Shown piece by piece: positions 33,397-39,511 of a stretch of 39,511 bases of DNA (within the stretch, counting starts at the first letter, position 1; every line of letters begins with the position of its first letter). The stretch is from assembly GCA_021850605.1 (NCBI GenBank), contig JAJZLQ010000021.1:1-39511 (forward strand), read 5' to 3'. The stretch comes from Actinomycetes bacterium (GTDB lineage: Bacteria; Actinomycetota; Acidimicrobiia; Acidimicrobiales; Acidimicrobiaceae). A program made the translations under genes and the position numbers. The notes under the pieces were generated by a model. It was not told the DNA's origin. It searched no databases and was given only the letters and a program-made list of their open reading frames with translations.

Positions 33397-34212
33397 TCAG
33401 AAGCGTAACCTGGCATCCACGATAGGGTCGAGCCCTATCGTCACGCCAGGAAAGTCAGCTATCGCCTTGACCGCCATAAGCACTCCAGGCATGAAGGAGC
33501 TGCGGTCGTAGGAGTCGTGACGGATGGTCAATGTCTGTCCGGTGGTACCGAGCAGCACTTCCTGATGGGCCATCATGCCCTTTATCCTCAGCGAATGAAG
33601 GCGCACACCCCCCGGTAGCTCGTAACCGCGGGCGCCATCCAACAAAGATGTGGTGGGGTCGGCCAGCAAGGGCTCCCCCTTGCGCGCCTCGACCATGCGC
33701 CTGGCGGTGGTCAGCGCCGTTCCGCTGGGAGCGTCCACCTTGTTTTCGTGATGAAGCTCCACCACTTCGGCGCTCTCGAAAAAGGGAGCCGCCATCTCCG
33801 CGAACTTCATCATCAGCACTGCACCGATCGCAAAGTTCGAAGCGATTATGCAGTTGGCCGAAGAGTGGGCGAAGGCCTCCTCGATCCTGGCCATGTCATG
33901 CTCGCTAATCCCCGTGGTGCCGATGACCGCGTGGATACCCGCGCCGGCGCAGTAGATCGCGTTGGCCACCGCCGCCTCGGCACGTGTGAAGTCGACCGCG
34001 ACGTCCACGCTGCCCGGCGCCAGACTCTCCGGCGAGGAGGTGATCTGCATGCCCGTGCCGTTGATGCCGGTGGCCTGTGCCAGGTCGATTCCCACGAGGC
34101 GGGGGTCGAGCGCAGCCGAGAGAACCAGGTCCGGATCGTCCATGACGGCTCGACAGACGGTCCTGCCCATCTTGCCGCCCGCTCCGAAGACCGCTACCTT
34201 CGTCTCAGCCAT
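33397..34212 (-). CDS. dapB: 4-hydroxy-tetrahydrodipicolinate reductase
   Basis: A 271-aa Rossmann-fold reductase that turns the DapA product into tetrahydrodipicolinate. The nucleotide-binding loop is VAVFGAGGKMGRTVCRAV at the N-terminus. Then come VDFTRAEAAVANAIYC, VIGTTGIS, and the substrate-binding helix region VELHHENKVDAPSGTALTTARRM, typical of DapB. The ATG at 34212 is chosen over a TTG nine codons upstream. Its product is used by DapD, encoded 25 kb away in the window. It follows pnp by 54 bases and precedes dapA by 33 bases. Confidence 0.96.
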   Translation of the reverse strand: MAETKVAVFGAGGKMGRTVCRAVMDDPDLVLSAALDPRLVGIDLAQATGINGTGMQITSSPESLAPGSVDVAVDFTRAEAAVANAIYCAGAGIHAVIGTTGISEHDMARIEEAFAHSSANCIIASNFAIGAVLMMKFAEMAAPFFESAEVVELHHENKVDAPSGTALTTARRMVEARKGEPLLADPTTSLLDGARGYELPGGVRLHSLRIKGMMAHQEVLLGTTGQTLTIRHDSYDRSSFMPGVLMAVKAIADFPGVTIGLDPIVDARLRF

Positions 34213-34266
34213 CTCGCGCCCCCGTACGCCTCGTACCAATGAATGCCCCGTAGGGAGGCTGGACGG

Positions 34267-36639
34267 CTAGCGCCGTCCCTCACGCCGGGGCCGATTACGG
34301 CGCGGACGCGCAGAGTGCCCCTCGCCACGGCCGCCCTCGGTTCCCGGCCCGAGATCACCGTACTCCTGGATCAGCTCGTTCTCGAAGGCGTCCTCGAAGG
34401 AAAGGACGTCATCGCCACGCACGGGCACCTCGTCGCCATCCTCGCTCTCGTCTCCGGTGGCACCGGTTGCCTCGGTAACCAGCGAGAGGGAGAGCTTGCC
34501 GGCCTGGTCGATGTCATCGACCACGACTGTGAGCTCTTGGCCCAGCATCAGCACGTCCTCGACCCTGTCGATTCGCTTTCCGCCACCGATCTTGGAGATG
34601 TGCAGCAAGCCGTCGCGGCCGGGAAGGATGTTCACGAAAGCGCCGAACTTGGCGATTCCGACCACCTTGCCGGTGTAAATCGCGCCCAACTCTGCACTCG
34701 GCGGGTTGAGGATGAGATCGATGCGCTGGCGTGCCGCCTCGACCGCCTCGGTCTCCTTGCCGCCGATGGTGACCGTGGCAATACCTTCGGCCTCGTCGAG
34801 GCTGATATCGGTACCGGTCTCCTGTTGGATGGCATTGATAACCTTGCCCTTGGGCCCGATCACCTCGCCCATCTTGTCCAGCGGGATCTCGAAGGTAACG
34901 ATCTTGGGGGCATTACGGCTCAGCTCGGGACGCGGAGCGGCGATCGCGCTGTGGATCACGTCCAGCACCACGAGCCGGGCTGTCTTGGCCTGGGAGAGCG
35001 CCTGGGCCAGCACGCTGGCCGGGATCCCGTCGATCTTTGTGTCCAGCTGGAGCGCGGTCACGAAGTCAGCGGTGCCCGCCACCTTGAAGTCCATGTCGCC
35101 GAAGAAATCCTCTTCGCCAAGGATGTCAGTGAGGGTGCGATAGACGCCGTCGTGATAGACGAGGCCCATGGCGATGCCGCCAACCGGTGCCTTGATCGGA
35201 ACACCCGCATCCATAAGCGAGAGAGTCGAGCCGCAGACCGAAGCCATCGAGCTCGAGCCGTTGGAGGCGAGTACCTCTGAAACCAGGCGCAGGGTGTAGG
35301 GGAACTCCTCATGCTTGGGGATGACAGGCAGTAGTGCCCTCTCGGCGAGCAGGCCGTGGCCGATCTCGCGCCGCTTCGGCCCACGCATGAAGCCGGGTTC
35401 GCCGGTGGAGAAAGGTGGGAAGTTGTAGTGGTGCATGTAGCGCTTGAACTCATCAACGCCCAGGTTGTCGAGCATCTGGTTCATCTTGGGCATACCCAGG
35501 GTGCAGATGTTGAGCACCTGCGTCTCGCCTCGCTGGAAGAGACCCGAACCGTGAACGGTTGGAATCAGGTCCACCTCGGCCGAGAGCGGGCGTATGGTGG
35601 TTAGGTCACGGCCATCGATGCGGATGCCTTCGTTGACGATTCGTTCGCGGATAACCCGCTTGGTCAGCTTGCGCAGCACGTGGCTGATCTGCTGCCCGGC
35701 GTTCGGGAACTCCTCGGCCAGGGCCGCCTGGACCTTGGCGGCAACCGCGTCGTTGGCGGCGTGGCGCTCGGTCTTAGCCGAGATGGCGTTGGCGGAGCGC
35801 AGCTCCTCCAAGGCCAGCTCCTCGACACGGGCAGCCAGCTCGGGAGTGTAATCGGTCACCGAGATATACTGCATCGGCTCGATTGCGCCAACCGAGGCAA
35901 CCAGCTCATGCTGCAGGGCGATCGACTCGCGAATCCAGTTCTTGGCCAGCTCCAGACCCTCGGCGATGACCTCCTCGGTCACCTTTGGGGCGCCTTCCTG
36001 GTAGTTCTCCCAGGACGACTCGGTTCCACCCGCCTCGACCATGATGATTCCGATGTCACCACTGTTAGGGCCTTCGGTAACCTCACGGCCCGCCACCACC
36101 AATTCGAAGGAGGATGAATCACCCTCCTGGTAGGTGGGATGCGGGGTCCACTGGCCCTCAGCGGTGTAGGCGATGCGCACAGCGCCGACCGGGCCCTGGA
36201 AGGGAATGCCGGAGATCATCAGCGCGGCCGAAGCAGCGTTGATCGCCAGCACGTCGTAGGGGTTCTCCTGGTCCGCACCGAGAATGGTTCCGACCACGTG
36301 CACCTCATGACGGAAGTCCGACGGGAAGCAGGGGCGGAGCGGCCGGTCGATGAGCCGGGCGGCGAGGACCGCGAAGTCCGTAGCGCGACCTTCGCGGCGG
36401 AAGAAGGAGCCGGGTATCTTCCCCGCGGCGTACATCCGCTCTTCTATATCCACGGTGAGGGGGAAGAAGTCGATGCCTTCGCGCACCCCCTTGGCGGCTA
36501 CGGCGGTGGCGAGAAGCATGGTGTCTCCAAGCCGGCCGACCACGGCGCCGCCTGCCAACGGGGCGAACTTGCCGGTCTCGAAGGAGATGGTCTTGTCGGT
36601 GCCGGAAATGGCAGCCTCGACCTTGATTGGTTTTGTCAT
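34267..36639 (-). CDS. pnp: Polyribonucleotide nucleotidyltransferase (PNPase)
   Basis: A 790-aa trimeric phosphorolytic 3'-5' exoribonuclease. Two RNase PH-like domains (about 10-145 and 330-560) flank a helical region; [13 protein letters not shown] and [13 protein letters not shown] mark them. The KH domain is recognisable by [20 protein letters not shown] (GxxG motif in IGPKGK, about residue 595) and the S1 domain by [20 protein letters not shown] (about 665). The Arg-rich tail ([13 protein letters not shown]) and acidic stretch after S1 add to the usual 700-740 length and may bind RNA. The ATG at 36639 follows GAGGA. A long stem-loop lies 101 bases upstream, suggesting autoregulation as in rpsO-pnp leaders. 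Confidence 0.97.
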   Translation of the reverse strand: MTKPIKVEAAISGTDKTISFETGKFAPLAGGAVVGRLGDTMLLATAVAAKGVREGIDFFPLTVDIEERMYAAGKIPGSFFRREGRATDFAVLAARLIDRPLRPCFPSDFRHEVHVVGTILGADQENPYDVLAINAASAALMISGIPFQGPVGAVRIAYTAEGQWTPHPTYQEGDSSSFELVVAGREVTEGPNSGDIGIIMVEAGGTESSWENYQEGAPKVTEEVIAEGLELAKNWIRESIALQHELVASVGAIEPMQYISVTDYTPELAARVEELALEELRSANAISAKTERHAANDAVAAKVQAALAEEFPNAGQQISHVLRKLTKRVIRERIVNEGIRIDGRDLTTIRPLSAEVDLIPTVHGSGLFQRGETQVLNICTLGMPKMNQMLDNLGVDEFKRYMHHYNFPPFSTGEPGFMRGPKRREIGHGLLAERALLPVIPKHEEFPYTLRLVSEVLASNGSSSMASVCGSTLSLMDAGVPIKAPVGGIAMGLVYHDGVYRTLTDILGEEDFFGDMDFKVAGTADFVTALQLDTKIDGIPASVLAQALSQAKTARLVVLDVIHSAIAAPRPELSRNAPKIVTFEIPLDKMGEVIGPKGKVINAIQQETGTDISLDEAEGIATVTIGGKETEAVEAARQRIDLILNPPSAELGAIYTGKVVGIAKFGAFVNILPGRDGLLHISKIGGGKRIDRVEDVLMLGQELTVVVDDIDQAGKLSLSLVTEATGATGDESEDGDEVPVRGDDVLSFEDAFENELIQEYGDLGPGTEGGRGEGHSARPRRNRPRREGRR

Positions 36640-36739
36640 TGTTCCTCAGGTTGACGTGCGCCCCGACCACTAAGACCGGGCGCTTGAACAGGGCTGTTTA
36701 ACGCCCACACGCCTGCAGCATGGCCTGATTCGGCTCTCC

Positions 36740-36799
36740 CTGCAGTTCCCAGTTGAGCATGTCTCGGAAGCCCTAGGCATGCTCAACTGGCAGCTGCAG
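36740..36799 (-). promoter_or_regulatory. Long stem-loop in the pnp leader
   Basis: Arms of 22 bases (36740-36761 and 36778-36799) pair at 20 of 22 positions, 13 of them consecutively next to the loop; the loop is 16 bases. No T-tract follows on the minus strand, and pnp begins 101 bases further on. RNase III cleavage of such a duplex in the pnp leader starts PNPase autoregulation in E. coli, and hairpins are cleaved in rpsO-pnp transcripts of Streptomyces. A similar role here is inferred, not shown. Confidence 0.6.
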
Positions 36800-36889
36800 A
36801 AGCAAAACGGTGCGACTTCACACAAAGCGGAAAGCCACGCCACATGGCGAACGGTGCGTTCCGTGCCAGCTTAGCCGCCAAATACGCCA

Positions 36890-36911
36890 AGGTGGGCCCG
36901 TCGGCCCGCCT
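36890..36911. terminator. GC-rich stem-loop
   Basis: AGGTGGGCC (36890-36898) pairs with GGCCCGCCT (36903-36911), including one G-T wobble, around the four-base loop CGTC. It is the third of three tandem stem-loops after the permease gene. No T-tract is seen. Confidence 0.4.
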
Positions 36912-36926
36912 GCCTGAAATGGGCAA

Positions 36927-36962
36927 GGCCCGCGGCCGGCCATTTGACCAAGCCCGCGGGCC
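36927..36962. terminator. GC-rich stem-loop
   Basis: GGCCCGCGG (36927-36935) and CCGCGGGCC (36954-36962) pair perfectly with an 18-base loop. It lies about 50 bases after the permease stop and may act with its neighbours as a tandem terminator. Confidence 0.4.
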
Positions 36963-36971
36963 CCGCAGGAA

Positions 36972-37004
36972 CAGGGCGGATCGCTCTGGCGCCGATCCGC
37001 CCTG
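36972..37004 (-). terminator. Terminator-like hairpin after the permease gene
   Basis: CAGGGCGGATCG (36972-36983) and CGATCCGCCCTG (36993-37004) form a perfect 12-bp stem with a nine-base loop, starting nine bases after the permease stop codon. There is only a weak T-rich sequence after it, so it may be a factor-independent terminator of high-GC type or a 3'-end stabiliser. Confidence 0.65.
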
Positions 37005-37012
37005 GAGATTGA

Positions 37013-38653
37013 TTACTTGCCTTCGGTGGCCACCCGATTCACAGCGGCCTGGGCGACCGCCGCATCGCCCGCATCGGTACGCCGCCCGGAAGCGACGCCC
37101 GCCCAGTAGAAGATGAGCGCCGCAACGACCACGACGACCAGGTCGAGGGGATACTCGATCAAGCCCTTGCCATGGTTGTAAGGCGCCCCGAACGCGGACG
37201 ACCCGAAGTAGGTCATGGCCAGCAGGAAGACCAGGTAAAGCAGCAGCCAGACCGCGCTCTTGAAGGAAGCCCCGTCAACTCGGTCCAGGCTCGTGCCCGG
37301 CCGGGAGGCGAAGATCGCGTAGATGATGCCGCCAGCCAGGATAGCCACCACCAGCTTCCAGTCGATGTTCCACCCGGTCCAGTAAATGATCAGCGTTCCA
37401 ATTACGAAGGCAAGCGGCGAGATCACCGAAATGCCTCCCAGGCGGAACGGCCGATGCGCATCCTCGTGGGTCCGCCTCAAGACCGAGGCCGAGATCGGGC
37501 CGATCATATAAGTGAACACTGTCGCCGCCGAAATCACTCCCACCAGGCTCTGCCAGGTTGGGAAAGGCAAAAGCGCCAGGATTCCCACCACCAGGGTGGC
37601 AACCAAACCGAGCACCGGCACCGCCGAGCGCGGGTTCAGCTTCCTAAACACCGGATGAAGGTAGTGGTTGTTGGCAAGGGCGTAGACGACTCGGGCGGTG
37701 GACGCAAGATAAACATTGCCTGTACCCGCCGGTGAAAGCACCGCATCGGCATAAAGGAGCGTCGCCAGCCATCCCAGCCCGAGCGCACTTGCCACCTGGG
37801 CGAACGGCCCGCTGAAGGTGAGCGCCGCCCAACCCTTGGTCAAATCCGAGGTCGGCACGCCGATGATGAAGACGACCTGGAGGAGAGCGTAAAGCACGAT
37901 CGCGATACCGATCGCAGTCATGATCGCCCGCGGCACATCGCGCTGCGGATTACGAGCCTCACCTGCCAGATCAACCGCCTGGCGGAAGCCGAGGTAAGCG
38001 AAGACGACGCCTGAGAGCGCCACGGCCTTCAAAACTCCGGTGATTCCGAACGGCGCGAAGCCCCCCGGAACGGACGCTGAGGCCGCGTGATAGTGGAGGT
38101 TGCTCCAGTTCGGCGCCACAAACAGGAACACCAGAATGGTAATCGTCGGCATGATGAACTTGATCGAGGTCACCACGGTGTTGGTCTTGGCGAAGGCCTT
38201 GACCCCGTAGTAGTTGATCAAGAAGAAAATAACCAACAGGATCGCCTCCGCCACGAACCGGGTGAGGCTGCTGTTGGCAAAGCTCGGGATGTAATGCTCA
38301 GCGTACTGAATTACCGCCTCGGCTTCGATAGCCGGGACCGTGGCGTATGCGATGAACGCCGCCCAGCCCATCATGAAGCCGGTCAACGACCCGTGCGTGA
38401 AGTGCGGATAACGGGCTATGCCACCAGCCTCCGGGATCATTCCGGAGAGCTCGGCATAGACCAGGCCGATTAGAGCCACCGCAACACCGCCGATCAGCCA
38501 GGCGACAATAGCCGCCGGCCCAGCGTCATTCGCGGCGTACAGCACGCCGAAGAGCCAACCGGACCCGATGATCGCGCCCAGACCCGCCATTGTCAGGTCG
38601 AGACGCGACATCTCTTTCTTTAAGCCGGTTTGACTCCCCACTTCTGTCGTCAT
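37013..38653 (-). CDS. APC-superfamily amino-acid permease
   Basis: A 546-aa integral membrane transporter. The N-terminus shows the first helix of the APC superfamily, LTMAGLGAIIGSGWLFGVLY, and then LAELSGMIPEAGG-like VYAELSGMIPEAGG (about residue 65). There are about 12-14 hydrophobic helices in all, with VVFAYLGFRQAVDLAGEARN (about 220) typical of helix VI and its loop. A short polar tail closes it. Substrate is unknown; APC members of this type import amino acids with protons (aspartate, glutamate or others). The ATG at 38653 has GGAAGGA seven bases upstream. A GATAAT at 38704-38699 may be a -10. It lies between pnp and rpsO, genes that are usually adjacent, and has terminators on both sides, so it is its own unit. 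Confidence 0.92.
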   Translation of the reverse strand: MTTEVGSQTGLKKEMSRLDLTMAGLGAIIGSGWLFGVLYAANDAGPAAIVAWLIGGVAVALIGLVYAELSGMIPEAGGIARYPHFTHGSLTGFMMGWAAFIAYATVPAIEAEAVIQYAEHYIPSFANSSLTRFVAEAILLVIFFLINYYGVKAFAKTNTVVTSIKFIMPTITILVFLFVAPNWSNLHYHAASASVPGGFAPFGITGVLKAVALSGVVFAYLGFRQAVDLAGEARNPQRDVPRAIMTAIGIAIVLYALLQVVFIIGVPTSDLTKGWAALTFSGPFAQVASALGLGWLATLLYADAVLSPAGTGNVYLASTARVVYALANNHYLHPVFRKLNPRSAVPVLGLVATLVVGILALLPFPTWQSLVGVISAATVFTYMIGPISASVLRRTHEDAHRPFRLGGISVISPLAFVIGTLIIYWTGWNIDWKLVVAILAGGIIYAIFASRPGTSLDRVDGASFKSAVWLLLYLVFLLAMTYFGSSAFGAPYNHGKGLIEYPLDLVVVVVAALIFYWAGVASGRRTDAGDAAVAQAAVNRVATEGK

Positions 38654-38772
38654 AGTTGATTCCTTCCCGGCGACCTCCCCAGGGCCGCCGGGCCAGAAAT
38701 TATCACCCTGAAAGTCCCTTATGGGCTCGCTAGGACGACTGGTGGGCCATTTCTCGAAGATTTCACGTTTAA

Positions 38773-38808
38773 AAGCAAGAACCCGGGCCTTTTTGCCCGG
38801 GTTCGCTT
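38773..38808 (-). terminator. Rho-independent terminator of rpsO
   Basis: GAACCCGGGC (38779-38788) and GCCCGGGTTC (38795-38804) form a perfect 10-bp stem with a six-base loop. AAGC/GCTT pairs extend it past a small bulge. On the minus strand a T-rich tail (TTGCTTTT) follows. It begins 15-20 bases after the rpsO stop. The tail is on the minus strand only, so it terminates rpsO rather than the permease. Confidence 0.88.
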
Positions 38809-38822
38809 GGTCTGAGGGGTCC

Positions 38823-39080
38823 TTAGCGACGGATCCCGAGACGCGCGATGAGGTTCCGATAGCGCTCGACGTCCTGGGCGCGCAGGTAGTCCAAGAGCCG
38901 ACGGCGCTGGCCGATGAGCATCATGAGCCCGCGACGCGTATGGTGGTCGCCTTTGTGCATGCGCAGGTGCTCGGTCAGGTTGGAGATGCGGGCACTGAGC
39001 AGCGCAACCTGCACCTCAGGGGAGCCGGTGTCGCTCTCGTTCTTACCGTACTCTGCGATTATCGCCTTCTTGTCAACCAT
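38823..39080 (-). CDS. rpsO: 30S ribosomal protein S15
   Basis: An 85-aa ribosomal protein that binds 16S rRNA at a three-way junction and starts platform assembly. It contains the family signature [20 protein letters not shown] and the RNA-binding [20 protein letters not shown] and [12 protein letters not shown] segments, ending with LIARLGIRR. The ATG at 39080 is used: AAGG stands six bases upstream; a TTG two codons earlier is not needed. It is followed by a strong terminator. In many bacteria pnp is next and the two are cotranscribed; here a permease separates them. The ribF-rpsO order is conserved. Confidence 0.98.
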   Translation of the reverse strand: MVDKKAIIAEYGKNESDTGSPEVQVALLSARISNLTEHLRMHKGDHHTRRGLMMLIGQRRRLLDYLRAQDVERYRNLIARLGIRR

Positions 39081-39158
39081 TTCCAACCTTAAGCGTCGCG
39101 TCCTGGAGGCGCACTAGCCGATACGAAGGGTATATCTTAGAGCCCGCCTGGCATTCTG

Positions 39159-39511
39159 CTACCGCCATTGCCGCCTGACCGTCTCGACATCCCGCTCAAT
39201 CTGCTCGAGCAGCTCGCTGCTCGTGGAAAAAGCCTCTTGCACCCTCAGGAAGCGCTGGAAACCGACGGAAATCTCCCGCCCGTAGAGATCGCCGGCAAAG
39301 TCCAGCACGAAGGCCTCGATCAGCCGGTCCCCGCCCTGGGGGTAGTAGGTGGGCCGGGTGCCCACCGAGATAGCCGCAGCGGCCTTGGTCAGCCCGAAGC
39401 GGACCCATCCCGCATATACGCCGTCGGCGGGAAGCAACCTCGACGGGGAGTATGCAACGTTGGCCGTGGGGAAGCCGAGTTCGACTCCCCCTCTGCCGTC
39501 ACCCGAATTCA
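39159..39511 (-). CDS. ribF: Riboflavin kinase/FAD synthetase, C-terminal part
   Basis: Partial: the gene runs off the right edge of the window. About 117 codons are visible. They include GFPTANVAYSPSRL, the flavokinase signature after a Gly-Arg-Gly-Gly stretch, then DGVYAGWVRF, SVGTRPTYY and a C-terminal helix with LRVQEAFSTSSELLEQIERDVETVRRQ. This is the riboflavin kinase domain that phosphorylates riboflavin to FMN; the N-terminal FMN adenylyltransferase domain is beyond the edge. The LPADG TTG codon at 39437 is internal and not a start. Downstream lies rpsO, the standard ribF-rpsO order, with a gap of 78 bases. Confidence 0.93.
   Translation of the reverse strand, partial: NSGDGRGGVELGFPTANVAYSPSRLLPADGVYAGWVRFGLTKAAAAISVGTRPTYYPQGGDRLIEAFVLDFAGDLYGREISVGFQRFLRVQEAFSTSSELLEQIERDVETVRRQWR

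Larger units (their letters stand above)
36640..37012. other. Hairpin-rich intergenic region between the permease and pnp
   Basis: There is no convincing gene in these 373 bases. It contains four stem-loops, described separately: 36740-36799, 36890-36911, 36927-36962 and 36972-37004. The part nearest pnp must contain the pnp promoter and leader; the part nearest the permease looks like terminators. Confidence 0.6.

Noticed and set aside
34243-35280. A 345-codon plus-strand open frame
   Set aside because: It is antisense to pnp. Its composition is that of a mirrored coding sequence.
39505-39510. GAATTC close to the right edge
   Set aside because: An EcoRI site by chance or a clone boundary. 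The ribF frame runs through it, so it has no biological meaning here.
1-39511. CRISPR array, insertion sequences, tRNA or rRNA genes
   Set aside because: No direct repeat series, transposase or RNA-gene pattern was seen by eye. A covariance-model or repeat-finder run would be needed to exclude small ones.

Overview
The window looks like chromosomal housekeeping DNA from a high-GC actinobacterium (Actinomycetota). The main evidence is gene order. ribF, rpsO, pnp, dapB, dapA, rnj, ftsK, rimO, pgsA, cinA, recA, miaB, miaA, dapF, hflX, lexA and nrdR follow the broad order known from Actinomycetota, and lexA is divergent from a small LysM membrane protein, as in mycobacteria and corynebacteria. 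A DUF3040 protein, common in that phylum, agrees. The class cannot be fixed from sequence alone; an acidimicrobial-type lineage is a guess. I see no rRNA, tRNA, CRISPR array, insertion sequence or phage gene.

Layout. 1-2.4 kb: a small conserved-looking protein, an acyl-CoA dehydrogenase and a DUF3040 membrane protein. 2.4-6.4 kb: an operon of threonine aldolase, PIG-L deacetylase and a MobB-like protein without a P-loop; a divergent inositol-phosphatase-family gene; then an SRPBCC protein and nrdR. 6.5-7.7 kb: the SOS pair lexA and LysM protein around a near-consensus LexA box. 7.7-11.3 kb: dapC-dapD-dapE and a small secreted or lipoprotein-like gene diverging from them across a perfect 10-bp dyad. 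11.3-19.3 kb: hflX, dapF, a 1.5-kaa c-di-GMP signalling protein and miaA. 19.4-24 kb: a decayed flavoprotein-like fragment, miaB, recA with a perfect SOS box, and cinA. 24-30.7 kb: pgsA, rimO, thrB, a D,D-carboxypeptidase and ftsK. 30.7-36.6 kb: rnj, dapA, dapB and pnp. 36.7-39.5 kb: a hairpin-rich intergenic region, an amino-acid permease placed between pnp and rpsO, a strong rpsO terminator, and the 3' part of ribF cut by the window edge.

The genes form a few functional groups. Six genes (dapA, B, C, D, E, F) cover nearly all of the succinylase route to meso-diaminopimelate and lysine, feeding peptidoglycan, on which the carboxypeptidase acts and which FtsK and the LysM protein touch at division. 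LexA, RecA and the LysM protein form an SOS and division-checkpoint set. RNase J, PNPase and S15 are the RNA-turnover and ribosome group; MiaA, MiaB, RimO and HflX modify or service the translation apparatus.

The most interesting items are the globin/GAF/EAL/GAF/PAS/GGDEF protein with its reversed catalytic order, the long stem-loop in the pnp leader, the dyad between dapC and the lipoprotein gene, the E. coli-type DapD in an actinobacterial setting, and the MobB-like protein lacking a P-loop. I did not find a clearly new defence or mobile system here.
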